From Bacteroidales bacterium UBA4230 (GTDB lineage: Bacteria; Bacteroidota; Bacteroidia; Bacteroidales; UBA932): 44,091 bases of DNA. Position numbers and translations under genes: made by a program. Location of the stretch: assembly GCA_002395605.1 (NCBI GenBank), contig DGXO01000084.1:2016-46106 (forward strand), read 5' to 3'. Of this stretch, positions 1 to 7,455 are shown piece by piece (within the stretch, counting starts at the first letter, position 1; the number at the start of each line of letters is the position of its first letter). The notes below the pieces were generated by a model. The model ran no database searches. It saw nothing but the letters and a program-made list of their open reading frames with translations, and was not told where the DNA came from.

Positions 1-411
1 GCGCCCCTATTGCCGCTGCCCAGATGGCTGGTCGGCCCCTTGCGTCATTATCAAAGCTATAATGTCTGGACCTGTTACCACTGGACGGGCTTCTGGAAAC
101 GGGTCTTCCATTCACACTACTTCGACGTCCTTCTGGATGAATGCAGAAAAGTCTTCCCCTTCGGTGGCAGACAGGCCGTACTGGACGGTTACAAAGATGT
201 TTATACCAACAAGTTGGAATCAATCACCGGCGCCGACATCCAGTTTTGGTATGGAACCAAAGAGGCCTTCGTTGCAAAGCCGCAGGTAAGACACCTCATC
301 TCTCTCTGCCCTGATGCAAGGATTACCGTTTTTCCCGGAATGAACCACGGACAACTGCTGATAGACCGCCCGGAGGAGGTTGCCCGGCGAATCATTGAAG
401 CCCAATCATAA
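1..411 (+). CDS. alpha/beta hydrolase, C-terminal part (5' truncated by window)
   Basis: The reading frame is open from the first base, so only the C-terminal ~136 residues are visible. The end looks like an alpha/beta-hydrolase: a strand followed by GTKE (candidate acid residue region) near residue 80 of the visible part, then a late motif GMNHGQ, where the His would be the last member of the Ser-acid-His triad, and a closing helix after RPEEVARRI. The nucleophile elbow lies outside the window, so substrate and exact class cannot be stated. The next gene starts 14 nt downstream on the same strand and may be co-transcribed. The family call rests on the C-terminal pattern only. Confidence 0.7.
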   Translation, partial: APLLPLPRWLVGPLRHYQSYNVWTCYHWTGFWKRVFHSHYFDVLLDECRKVFPFGGRQAVLDGYKDVYTNKLESITGADIQFWYGTKEAFVAKPQVRHLISLCPDARITVFPGMNHGQLLIDRPEEVARRIIEAQS

Positions 412-425
412 ATACGCATTTTCTT

Positions 426-1097
426 ATGGAAAAAGGATTGTTCATCCAGGCGATCACGAAGTTTTCAGGAGGACTTGTCATCGTCGGCCTGCTACTGTTT
501 CTGCCCGCGGGGTCGCTGCATTTTTGGCAGGCTTGGCTGCTGATGGGGATTCTCTTTGTGCCGATGCTCATTGCCGGTCTGGTGATGCTGGGCAGGAATC
601 CGGCCCTGCTCAGAAAACGCTTGGACGCCAAGGAAAAGGAAAGTGAACAAAAAACCGTTGTCGCTTTGAGCGGGCTGCTGTTCATCGCATCCTTTGCCGT
701 TGCAGGATTGAATTGGCGTTTCCAATGGTGGGTGTTGCCGAACTGGGCCGTATGGGTGGCTGCAGTACTGTTTCTGCTTTCTTATCTTCTCTATGCCGAA
801 GTCCTCAGGGAGAATACATACCTGTCCAGGACCATCGAGGTGCAGGAGAATCAGAAAGTCATCGATACAGGATTGTATGGAATCGTCCGGCACCCGATGT
901 ACATGGCCACGACAATCCTGTTCCTCACCATGCCGCTGGTTCTCGCATCTCCCATTTCTTTCTTCATAATGCTTTGCTATCTTCCCGTGATTGCCAAGCG
1001 AATCCGCAATGAGGAAAAGGTTCTGGAAGAAGGACTGGAAGGCTATTCCGAGTATAAGAAGAAAGTGAAATACCGGATTCTTCCCTTGATTTGGTAG
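426..1097 (+). CDS. isoprenylcysteine carboxyl methyltransferase (ICMT/PEMT)-like membrane protein
   Basis: This 223-aa protein is very hydrophobic, with about five membrane segments (roughly residues 11-30, 35-55, 75-92, 100-118 and 155-185). The C-terminal half carries the hallmark of the ICMT/PEMT superfamily: GLYGIVRHPMYMAT at ~148-161, followed by a hydrophobic stretch and a charged tail with RIRNEEKVLEE and YSEYKKKVKYR. In this superfamily that RHPxY plus RxxxEE region binds S-adenosylmethionine. Bacterial members methylate small molecules or lipids and their substrates are mostly unknown, so no specific reaction is claimed. It lies 14 nt after the hydrolase fragment and may share its transcript. 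A long decayed palindrome follows in the convergent intergenic space. Confidence 0.8.
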   Translation: MEKGLFIQAITKFSGGLVIVGLLLFLPAGSLHFWQAWLLMGILFVPMLIAGLVMLGRNPALLRKRLDAKEKESEQKTVVALSGLLFIASFAVAGLNWRFQWWVLPNWAVWVAAVLFLLSYLLYAEVLRENTYLSRTIEVQENQKVIDTGLYGIVRHPMYMATTILFLTMPLVLASPISFFIMLCYLPVIAKRIRNEEKVLEEGLEGYSEYKKKVKYRILPLIW

Positions 1098-1174
1098 TGT
1101 CTTGCTACAATTCTAGTTCTCCCCTTCGGTGCAAGACAACCTTCTTCTTCCGGCAGTACCGCCTGCGCACGTTT

Positions 1175-1306
1175 TAATGCCGACACAGTGGCGGCTAACA
1201 TTCTAACAATCTGCGACTTATGGGGTTCTTTGGGAAAACCGGTAATCCCAAAGAACCCCATAAACGACTCACAAGCAAACACTTAGCCTCCACCAAGCCG
1301 GCATTA
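1175..1306. repeat. long imperfect palindrome between convergent genes
   Basis: Two 61-nt arms (1175-1235 and 1246-1306) face each other around a 10-nt loop with no indels. The inner 18 bp (1218-1235 with 1246-1263) and the outer 8 bp (TAATGCCG with CGGCATTA) are perfect; the middle is only partly complementary, although a GGCTAA/TTAGCC block survives. It lies between the end of the ICMT-like gene and the end of the kinase-like gene. There is no T-run after the stem, so a simple terminator is not obvious. A decayed miniature inverted-repeat element or a structured 3' end shared by both transcripts are the options. The rest of the gap (1098-1174, 1307-1333) shows nothing recognisable. Confidence 0.75.
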
Positions 1307-1333
1307 CGAAAGAGGGGCTTGCAGAGGGGCGGT

Positions 1334-1984
1334 TTACTTGCCGATATACTTGAGGATAAGGTCGACGGCCTGGTCTTCCGTGAGGTTGTCCATGTTGAGG
1401 ACAAGCTGGTAGTTGCGAAGGTCATATCGGCTCATGCCCGCGAACTTCCTGATATAGTTTTCACGGTCCCGGTCAATCTTGTCTATGAGGATAGCTGCCT
1501 GCTCCGGGGTGAGGCCCTGCTTGCGGGCAACACGCTCTACGCGGTGCTCCTTGGAAGCGGTAATGAATACATCCAGCTTGTTGGAGCAGTCCCTGAGCAC
1601 AAAGAATCCGGAGCGGCCGGCGATGACGCAGGAGCCTTCACCGGCAATGGCCTTGAGGATATCGGATTCCGCTTCAAAAATATCGGCCGATGTTACATCT
1701 GCACGGAATTCCGTCATGTATTTGCCGTTTTTCTGACCGGTCAAAAGGGACATCTTGGGAACTGGGGCCACCATCTGGATAAAGTCCGAGATCCAGGACT
1801 TCTTCTCTCCCTTGAGTTTCTCTATTCCGGAAACGGTAAGGTTGAAACGCTTCATGAGCTCATGGATAAGTTCCTTGTCTGAATAACGGACATTGAGGGC
1901 CTCTGCAAGTTTACGGCCTACAGTGCGGCCTCCGGAACCAAGTTCACGGCTGATGGTAATTACAAACTGTTCAGATGTGTTCAT
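1334..1984 (-). CDS. cytidylate kinase-like family protein
   Basis: The 216-aa protein belongs to the cytidylate-kinase-like P-loop group common in Bacteroidetes and Firmicutes. The N-terminus has the modified P-loop ISRELGSGGRTVGRKLAE at residues ~10-27, followed by a typical YSDKELIHE segment. A mid-region GSCVIAGRSGFFVL (~113-126) and VFITASKEHRVERVARKQG (~134-152) match the NMP-kinase core and LID region. Canonical Cmk acts on CMP/dCMP; this subgroup lacks a proven substrate, so the function is inferred only at family level. It is divergent from the NhaC-type antiporter, with a TAnnTTTG box 22 nt before its ATG. Its 3' end converges on the ICMT-like gene across the palindrome. Confidence 0.85.
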   Translation of the reverse strand: MNTSEQFVITISRELGSGGRTVGRKLAEALNVRYSDKELIHELMKRFNLTVSGIEKLKGEKKSWISDFIQMVAPVPKMSLLTGQKNGKYMTEFRADVTSADIFEAESDILKAIAGEGSCVIAGRSGFFVLRDCSNKLDVFITASKEHRVERVARKQGLTPEQAAILIDKIDRDRENYIRKFAGMSRYDLRNYQLVLNMDNLTEDQAVDLILKYIGK

Positions 1985-2005
1985 AGCTATAATTCATTGT
2001 CAGTC

Positions 2006-2013
2006 CAAAGGTA
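2006..2013 (-). promoter_or_regulatory. -7 box of the kinase-like gene
   Basis: Read on the minus strand this is TACCTTTG, an exact match to the Bacteroidetes TAnnTTTG box. Predicted transcription would start near 2000, leaving a leader of about 15 nt before the ATG at 1984. It is back-to-back with the antiporter promoter. Confidence 0.6.
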
Positions 2014-2020
2014 ATAATTT

Positions 2021-2049
2021 TTGCCGATAATTAAAAATCCTTAACTTTG
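2021..2049 (+). promoter_or_regulatory. promoter of the NhaC-type antiporter gene
   Basis: TTG at 2021-2023 and TAACTTTG at 2042-2049 are separated by 18 nt, close to the Bacteroidetes -33/-7 arrangement. The predicted start near 2055 leaves a leader of about 18 nt before the ATG at 2073. Confidence 0.65.
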
Positions 2050-2072
2050 CACCCGTCACAGTTGGTAGTTGT

Positions 2073-3398
2073 ATGGCAATTCACACAGAGCCCGGTGCTC
2101 CGGGACCTTTCACCGGTAAAAAACTCAATGGCTGGCTTGCCTTAAGCCCGCTGCTGGTATTCATGATTGTATATGTGGCAGGCTCAATCCTGGCAGGGGA
2201 TTTCTATAAAGTGCCCGTTGCCGCAGCCTTCATAATAGCTACTGCCTACGCCATGCTCATAACCCGCGGCGTAGACAAGACCGACGAAAAGATAGCCATT
2301 TTTTCGGCCGGAGCAGGCAACCGCAACGTCCTTCTGATGATATGGATCTTTGTGCTGGCGGGGGCATTCGCTTCCACCGCCAAGGACATTGGAGCCATTG
2401 ACGCAACCGTGAACGCCACCCTGAGCGTCCTTCCCGGAAACCTCCTTTACGCCGGCCTGTTCCTGGCTTCCTGCTTTGTATCAATGGCCATAGGAACCTC
2501 TGTGGGCACAATTGTGGCGCTGGTTCCCATTGCCGCAGGCATAGCCGACGGAATAGGGTCAAGCATCCCGCTCATAACCGGCATCATCGTGGGAGGCGCA
2601 TTCTTCGGGGACAACCTCTCTTTCATATCGGACACCACCGTCGCCGCCACCAAAACCCAGGGCTGCTCCATGCAGGACAAATTCAAGGTAAACCTTTGGA
2701 TAGCGGCGCCCGCAGCGCTGGTCATTGCCGTGCTGTATGTTTTTCTGGGCCGAAATATCAGCGCCGCCCCGGAAACCCTTGGGGCCGATTGGTATCTAAT
2801 GCTGCCGTATCTTCTTGTGATAGTGCTTGCCATAATGGGAGTAAACGTCATTACGGTACTTGCGGTGGGCATAGGCGTAAACGGCGTTATCGGCTGGCTC
2901 ACAGGCGCTTACAACTTTGTGGGATGGCTTTCGGCAATAGGCTCCGGGATTGGCGGAATGGGCGAACTCATAATAGTTTCACTTCTTGCCGGAGGGCTTC
3001 TGGAACTAATCCGCTACAACGGCGGGCTGGAGTTCATCATCGGCCGCCTCACTCGCCGGATCAACGGCCCGCGCGGCGCCAGCGCATCCATCGCCGCTCT
3101 GGTTTCCCTGGTGAACATGTGCACGGCCAACAACACCATAGCAATCATTACCGTGGGGCCCCTGGCAAAGGACATCTCCTCCCGTTTCGGCCTTGATCCC
3201 CGCAAGACGGCTTCCATCCTTGACACCTTCTCCTGCCTTGTCCAGGGCATCCTGCCATACGGTGCCCAGATGCTCATGGCCGCCGGGCTTTCAGGGGTTT
3301 CGGCCCTGTCCATAATCGGCCACCTTTACTATCCCCTGGCCCTTGGCATCATGGCATGCCTTTCCATCCTGTTAGGATTCCCCAGACTGAAAGCCTAG
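2073..3398 (+). CDS. Na+/H+ antiporter, NhaC family
   Basis: A 441-aa inner-membrane protein with about ten to twelve hydrophobic segments distributed along its whole length, the usual size for NhaC-type transporters. Family-typical conserved stretches are visible: GTSVGTIVALVPIAAG (~140-156) and GAFFGDNLSFISDTT (~175-190), both rich in Ser/Thr/Asp in the middle of membrane regions, and a C-terminal CTANNTIAII (~350-360). Members exchange Na+ for H+, or in some branches couple organic-acid transport, so the ion is inferred from the family. It is transcribed from its own promoter. Downstream, the 52-nt repeats begin 2-4 nt after the stop codon. Confidence 0.85.
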   Translation: MAIHTEPGAPGPFTGKKLNGWLALSPLLVFMIVYVAGSILAGDFYKVPVAAAFIIATAYAMLITRGVDKTDEKIAIFSAGAGNRNVLLMIWIFVLAGAFASTAKDIGAIDATVNATLSVLPGNLLYAGLFLASCFVSMAIGTSVGTIVALVPIAAGIADGIGSSIPLITGIIVGGAFFGDNLSFISDTTVAATKTQGCSMQDKFKVNLWIAAPAALVIAVLYVFLGRNISAAPETLGADWYLMLPYLLVIVLAIMGVNVITVLAVGIGVNGVIGWLTGAYNFVGWLSAIGSGIGGMGELIIVSLLAGGLLELIRYNGGLEFIIGRLTRRINGPRGASASIAALVSLVNMCTANNTIAIITVGPLAKDISSRFGLDPRKTASILDTFSCLVQGILPYGAQMLMAAGLSGVSALSIIGHLYYPLALGIMACLSILLGFPRLKA

Positions 3399-3401
3399 GC
3401 T

Positions 3402-3587
3402 CCCAGGTGCAAAAACACCCCATTTCTGCACCTGGGACCGCCATTTCCGCCCCCTCAGGTGCAAAAACACCCCATTTATGCACTTGGAGCCTCCGTTTCC
3501 GCCTCCCCAGGTGCAAAAACACCCTTGTTTTGCACTTGGGCGGCCGGGCTGGCACCATTTGTGCAAAAATATGGCTACTTTTGCATT
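3402..3587 (+). repeat. tandem 52-nt repeats with internal inverted repeats, last copy forming the dacB promoter
   Basis: The motif GTGCAAAAA begins at 3407, 3459, 3511 and 3561, so the steps are 52, 52 and 50 nt. In units 1-3, CCAGGTGCA or TCAGGTGCA on the left pairs with TGCACCTGG or TGCACTTGG about 25 nt on (for example 3402-3411 with 3427-3436), making each unit a hairpin. Unit 4 is diverged: its right half reads TACTTTTGCATTATG and contains the dacB -7 box and start codon. One reading frame happens to stay open across units 2-4, but it is repeat-derived and not treated as coding. Confidence 0.8.
3576..3583 (+). promoter_or_regulatory. -7 box of dacB
   Basis: TACTTTTG, an exact TAnnTTTG match, with TTTG at 3558-3561 upstream at a short 14-nt spacing. 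The predicted transcription start falls at or near the ATG at 3588, so the mRNA may be leaderless. Confidence 0.6.
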
Positions 3588-5114
3588 ATGGATTGCATGA
3601 AACAAAGACTTACGGCAGTGATGCTGGCCCTGGCGGTGAGCGCCGGGGCGTCAGACGCATTTGCGCAGGATGCCGCGTGGCGCCAGAGCATTACGCAATA
3701 TATTGAGAGCCAGGTTAATAACGGGCCACTGAAGGGCGCCGTGGTGGGCGTGTGCGCCATGGAGATTGCCGGTCAAGCCGGCAATGACGCACGATGGGTC
3801 GGCAATGACGCACGATGGGCCGGCAATGACGGGAAGGTAATTGCGGCGTACAACTCCTCAACGCGCATGGTGCCGGCGTCCAACATGAAGCTTGTAACAA
3901 CGGGCGCGGCGCTCAGGGCATTCGGCCCGGAGTACAGGTTTGAAACCGGAATTGGCTACAGGGGCAGCATCGGGGAAGACGGCACGCTCCACGGAGATGT
4001 TTACATAATCGGCGGCGGAGACCCCACAATCGGCGCCGCGGACTCCACGGCTTACAAGGCCGAAGCCCTTTTCTGGAAATGGAAATCCCTCCTGGCCGAA
4101 GCCGGGATAAAGCGCATAGACGGCAATGTGGTTGGTGACGGAAGCGCCTGGGAAGGCGGCCTGGAGAACATCGGCTGGGAATATGGAGACGTGTGGACCT
4201 ACTATGCCGCAGGCTCCAGCGCCCTCAGTTTCTATGAAAACACCATAGACCTTCAGGTTAGCGCCGGGGCAAAGGTGGGAGACCCTGTGAACATGGTCCA
4301 GGCATACCCCGAGACCCCTTGGCTCCAGATTGAAAACTGCGGCACCACAGGCCCCGCCGGAAGCGGCAACAGCCTCCTCATGCAAACCTCCGACCTCAGT
4401 TCAAAGGCCGTTCTCACAGGCACTTACGCAATAGACCGCAGGCCGAAGAAAGAGCAGGCCGCAAACAAATACGGCGCCCTCACCTGCGCCCACGAGTTCT
4501 ACAAGAACCTGTTGGCCACGGGGTGGGAGGTGACCGGGACGTATAAGACCCCCGATCAGGTCGGGGGTGACGAAAAAGTAACGCTCATCGGCCACACTCA
4601 GTCCCCCGCCCTGGCGCAGATTTGCCGGAAAACCAATTACGACTCCGACAATTTCTACGCCGAAGCCCTTTTCCGCGCAATGGGCGAGGCCGCCACGGGA
4701 ATCGCCGTATACGACAGCTGCCTGGTTGCCATAAACGAGGTCCTTGACGACATAGTTCCCGGAAAGGCCTCCGGCATAGTCCAGAAGGACGGCAGCGGAC
4801 TGTCAAGGGCCGGAAACGTATCGCCGGAATGGATGGCCGGCTACCTTGCCGCAATGAGCGGGAACAAGGCCTTTGTGGAGTCCCTTCCCCGCCCCGGAGA
4901 AGGCACCCTCACAGTACTTAAGAACCTCACTCCCTGGAAGTTCCGCATCAAGAGCGGCTCCATGGGAGGAGTCCTCTGCTACTCCGGTTATGTGCTTGAT
5001 GCCGAAGGAAAGCCGCGCATCAGTTTTTCCATCATGACAAACAATTGCGCCGCCAAACCTTCCCAGGTAAGACCGGCCCTGGAAAGCCTCATACAATTAA
5101 TCGGCAAAAATTGA
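3588..5114 (+). CDS. dacB: D-alanyl-D-alanine carboxypeptidase/endopeptidase (PBP4, peptidase S13)
   Basis: About 508 aa from the ATG at 3588 (an alternative ATG lies at 3597). The longer upstream frame is rejected because it runs through the repeats and the promoter. An N-terminal signal peptide ends near ASDAFAQ, so the enzyme is periplasmic. The S13 active-site motifs are present: SxxK in PASNMKL, SxN in DSDNFYAEALF and KTG-type KSGSM, in the expected order. It would hydrolyse D-Ala-D-Ala and peptide cross-links in peptidoglycan. Two hairpin elements are embedded in the coding sequence (3765-3831 and 4549-4572), adding in-frame residues GQAGNDARWVGNDARWAGND just before the SxxK region and PDQVGGDEK later. 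Neither disturbs a catalytic motif. Confidence 0.92.
   Translation: MDCMKQRLTAVMLALAVSAGASDAFAQDAAWRQSITQYIESQVNNGPLKGAVVGVCAMEIAGQAGNDARWVGNDARWAGNDGKVIAAYNSSTRMVPASNMKLVTTGAALRAFGPEYRFETGIGYRGSIGEDGTLHGDVYIIGGGDPTIGAADSTAYKAEALFWKWKSLLAEAGIKRIDGNVVGDGSAWEGGLENIGWEYGDVWTYYAAGSSALSFYENTIDLQVSAGAKVGDPVNMVQAYPETPWLQIENCGTTGPAGSGNSLLMQTSDLSSKAVLTGTYAIDRRPKKEQAANKYGALTCAHEFYKNLLATGWEVTGTYKTPDQVGGDEKVTLIGHTQSPALAQICRKTNYDSDNFYAEALFRAMGEAATGIAVYDSCLVAINEVLDDIVPGKASGIVQKDGSGLSRAGNVSPEWMAGYLAAMSGNKAFVESLPRPGEGTLTVLKNLTPWKFRIKSGSMGGVLCYSGYVLDAEGKPRISFSIMTNNCAAKPSQVRPALESLIQLIGKN
3765..3831 (+). repeat. hairpin element with two 21-nt tail copies inside dacB
   Basis: The stem is ATTGCCGG (3765-3772) with CCGGCAAT (3778-3785) around loop TCAAG, followed by GACG. 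The right arm plus tail, GGCAATGAC, then recurs at 3801 and 3822, exactly 21 and 42 nt after the copy at 3780. The insert is a multiple of the codon size in effect and keeps dacB in frame. Confidence 0.85.
4549..4572 (+). repeat. single hairpin element inside dacB
   Basis: CCCCCGA (4549-4555), loop TCAGG, TCGGGGG (4561-4567), then TGACG. The layout is the same as the element at 3765 (stem, TCARG loop, stem, GACG) with a different stem sequence and no tail copies. It is translated as PDQVGGDE. Confidence 0.75.
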
Positions 5115-5115
5115 T

Positions 5116-5123
5116 TATATTTG
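5116..5123 (+). promoter_or_regulatory. -7 box before the SurA-like lipoprotein
   Basis: TATATTTG overlaps the next bases after the dacB stop. The predicted start near 5129 lies inside the hairpin element, so the leader RNA would carry most of the hairpin and all the tail copies. Confidence 0.5.
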
Positions 5124-5124
5124 T

Positions 5125-5213
5125 GAGATTTCTCGACTACGCTCGAAATGACAAAAGGGTAGCTCGAAATGACAAAAGGGTAGCTCGAAATGACAAAAGG
5201 AAGGCTCAAATGA
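5125..5213 (+). repeat. hairpin element with 21-nt tails forming the leader and start codon of the next gene
   Basis: A 29-nt hairpin unit occupies 5125-5153 (outer stem ATTTC 5128-5132 with GAAAT 5145-5149). The tail CTCGAAATGACAAAA is repeated with its ATG at 5148, 5169 and 5190 (21-nt steps), then a variant at 5210 (20-nt step). The first two copies spell a tiny frame ATG ACA AAA GGG TAG. The third reads eight codons and stops at TGA 5211-5213, overlapping the ATG of the lipoprotein gene at 5210. The last copy therefore supplies the gene's start codon. Confidence 0.85.
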
Positions 5214-6079
5214 CAAAACGGTTTCTCATAATGGTTTGTGCCGTGGCGGTTCTCGCGTCCTGCAAGGGCGTGGGACGCTTCTCCGAAGCCACCGCGGAGC
5301 TTTTCCGCGGAGAGGTGGTGGCGCGCGCCGGAGACCACAGGCTCCACAGAAGCGAGCTTGAGAAATTCATCCCCACCGGCGTTTCCCCTGAAGACAGCGC
5401 CAATCTTGCCGCCCGCTACATCAAGGCCTGGGCCGAAGACCTCCTTCTTGTAGACATGGCCGAAGCCCAGCTATCGGCCTCCGAGAAAGACGTGACCAAG
5501 GAACTGGAGCAGTACCGCCGCTCCCTCCTCAAATACCGCTACGAGCAGCTTTACATAAACCAGAGGTTAGACACCCTTGTGACAGACGCTGAAATTGAGG
5601 CTTTCTATGCGGAAAACGCCTCCAAATTCACCCTGGAGCGCCCTGTGATCAAGGCCCGGTATCTCATTATCCCCGCGGATTCACGCCTCCTGAAGCGCAT
5701 CCGCAGCCTCATGTCTTCGGCCGACGACACCGAAGTAACCGAGGCCGAACAACTTGCATACACATCGGCCATAAAATACGCCGACATGTCCGACACCTGG
5801 ATGGACGCCATAACCCTTGGACAGGAACTTGGAGTGGACTACAAGGCCCTTCTTTCCTCCATCAAAAACGGTTTCGCGGAAATCAAGGACGACTCCGGAA
5901 ACCTCCATCTTGCATACATCTCCGAAATTGTTCAGGAAGGCAAGACAGCCCCGCTGGATTACTGCCGTGAACGCATCCGGGACCTTGTGGTGAGCGCCCG
6001 CCGCCACCAGCTCCAGCTCTCCCTTGAAGAGAGCCTCCTGGAAGACGCCCGCAAGAATAACAAATTTGTAACTTATTGA
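5210..6079 (+). CDS. SurA/PpiC-like chaperone lipoprotein with degenerate rotamase region
   Basis: A 289-aa protein starting at ATG 5210. This start gives a clean lipoprotein signal (MTKRFLIMVCAVAVLASC, Cys-18), whereas longer frames run into the hairpin element. After the lipobox comes a helical region like the SurA N-terminal chaperone domain (LHRSELEKFIP, then long charged helices to ~130), followed by a segment around VIKARYLIIPADS (~150) that aligns with the start of a parvulin domain but lacks a convincing active-site core. It precedes surA by 2 nt, and Bacteroidales often carry such a companion gene. The likely role is assisting outer-membrane protein folding; that is inferred from context and fold pattern. 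Confidence 0.72.
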   Translation: MTKRFLIMVCAVAVLASCKGVGRFSEATAELFRGEVVARAGDHRLHRSELEKFIPTGVSPEDSANLAARYIKAWAEDLLLVDMAEAQLSASEKDVTKELEQYRRSLLKYRYEQLYINQRLDTLVTDAEIEAFYAENASKFTLERPVIKARYLIIPADSRLLKRIRSLMSSADDTEVTEAEQLAYTSAIKYADMSDTWMDAITLGQELGVDYKALLSSIKNGFAEIKDDSGNLHLAYISEIVQEGKTAPLDYCRERIRDLVVSARRHQLQLSLEESLLEDARKNNKFVTY

Positions 6080-6081
6080 TT

Positions 6082-7455
6082 ATGAAACGTATATTTCTCT
6101 GTTTAGCAATATGCCTTTCGGCCGGTCTCACGCTTAGCGCCCAGAAATACAAGGGCGTCATAGACAAAACCGTGGCCACAATAGGCGGGGAGGTCATACT
6201 CCTCTCCGACATCGAGGCCGAAGTCCAGCAGATGCGCGCCTCGGGGTCCGGCTCCGACAAAGACATGCGCTGTGAGATTCTCCAGAACATGATGGAAGCC
6301 AAGCTGTTCCTCATGCAGTCCAGGCTGGACTCCCTTACTGTGAACAACGACATGGTGGAAGGCAACCTCTCCCAGAGGATAGACTGGTTCCGCACCCAGC
6401 TGGGCGGCGACGAAGAAATGGAGAAATACTTCGGCAAGCCCCTTTACAAACTCCGTCAGGAATGGCGCAAAGCCCTTGAGGAGCAAAGCCTTACAGAGCA
6501 GGAAAGGTATCAGGTGGCAGAGCGCATCCCGGAGGTTACCCCCTATGACGTTCAGCAGTTCATAGAGACCACCGCCCAGGAAGACCTTCCCGTGGTGCCG
6601 GTCAAATACCAGCTCAGCCAAATCTGCATTTACCCGGACCGCGCCGCGGCGGCAGTTTCCGTGAAGGAGAAGCTCCTTAACCTCCGTGAACGAATCATCG
6701 GCGGAGAAAAGTTCTCAACACTTGCCCGCATCTACTCCGAAGACCCCGGCAGCGCAAGGCGCGGCGGAGAGCTTGGAATGGCTTCCAAGTCCATCTTCTG
6801 GCCCGCTTTCTCAGATGCCGCAATGGCCCTTCGGCCCGGAATGGTATCCCAGATTGTGGAAACCCCGGACGGCTACCACATCATTGAGGTCCTGGAAAAG
6901 AAAGGCGACATGTTCAACGCCCGCCATATCCTCCTGAAGCCCCAGTACACCTCCAACGACAGGGAGAAGGCCTTCCACCGCCTGGACAGCATCAGGACGG
7001 AGATCCTTGCCGATAACATCAAGTTTGAGCTTGCCGCACGCTTCTTCTCGGAGGACCCTTCGTCTCGCACCAACGGAGGTCAGATGTCGGACCCTTCAAC
7101 GGGAAGCGCCTACTTTGAGATAGATCAGTTGAAGCCCGCAGACTACGCAGCCATCAAGGACCTTAAGCCCGGTGAGATATCAGAGCCCGTGGAGTCCCTG
7201 GACAACGAGGGTTACCTTCAGGGCCGCCAGGGCAACCTTGTGTACAAGATAATCCGCGTGGACAAGATTATCCCCGCACATACCGCAAGCTTTGAAAACG
7301 ACTACACCCAGATCCTTGAGGGCGTAAGGCAGAAAAAGCAGATGGAGGCCGTAGACGCCTTCCTGGAAGAGAAAATCAAGGGCACCTACATCATCATAGA
7401 CCCCATGTTCAAGGAGTGCGAGTTCTCCCGTGAAAGCTGGAACGCCCGCAAATAG
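6082..7455 (+). CDS. surA: periplasmic peptidyl-prolyl isomerase/chaperone SurA
   Basis: A 457-aa secreted protein with the signal peptide MKRIFLCLAICLSAGLTLSAQ. The ATG at 6082 is preferred to the upstream TTG. The N-terminal chaperone domain (DKTVATIGGEVILLSDIE onward) is followed by two parvulin-type rotamase domains: one near residues 175-275, with EKFSTLARIYSEDPGSARRG, GGELG and DGYHIIEV, and a second beginning at NARHILLKP (~283) with EDPSSRTNGGQM. SurA delivers unfolded outer-membrane proteins to the assembly machinery. The gene sits between the SurA-like lipoprotein and the OstA-like gene; the last base of its TAG is the first base of the GTG start of the next gene, implying translational coupling. 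Confidence 0.88.
   Translation: MKRIFLCLAICLSAGLTLSAQKYKGVIDKTVATIGGEVILLSDIEAEVQQMRASGSGSDKDMRCEILQNMMEAKLFLMQSRLDSLTVNNDMVEGNLSQRIDWFRTQLGGDEEMEKYFGKPLYKLRQEWRKALEEQSLTEQERYQVAERIPEVTPYDVQQFIETTAQEDLPVVPVKYQLSQICIYPDRAAAAVSVKEKLLNLRERIIGGEKFSTLARIYSEDPGSARRGGELGMASKSIFWPAFSDAAMALRPGMVSQIVETPDGYHIIEVLEKKGDMFNARHILLKPQYTSNDREKAFHRLDSIRTEILADNIKFELAARFFSEDPSSRTNGGQMSDPSTGSAYFEIDQLKPADYAAIKDLKPGEISEPVESLDNEGYLQGRQGNLVYKIIRVDKIIPAHTASFENDYTQILEGVRQKKQMEAVDAFLEEKIKGTYIIIDPMFKECEFSRESWNARK

Noticed and set aside
1175..1306. Integron attC site
   Set aside because: The palindromic shape fits, but the RYYYAAC/GTTRRRY ends are not matched and no integrase or cassette array is present.
1220..1882. 220-codon plus-strand frame starting inside the palindrome
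   Set aside because: Antisense to the cytidylate-kinase-like gene with recognisable P-loop; no own support.
3402..3545. CRISPR-like array
   Set aside because: Units are contiguous 52-nt repeats with no unique spacers and no cas genes nearby.
3459..3587. N-terminal extension of DacB through the 52-nt repeats
   Set aside because: It translates repeats and the promoter and puts residues before the signal peptide; the start at 3588 is far better.
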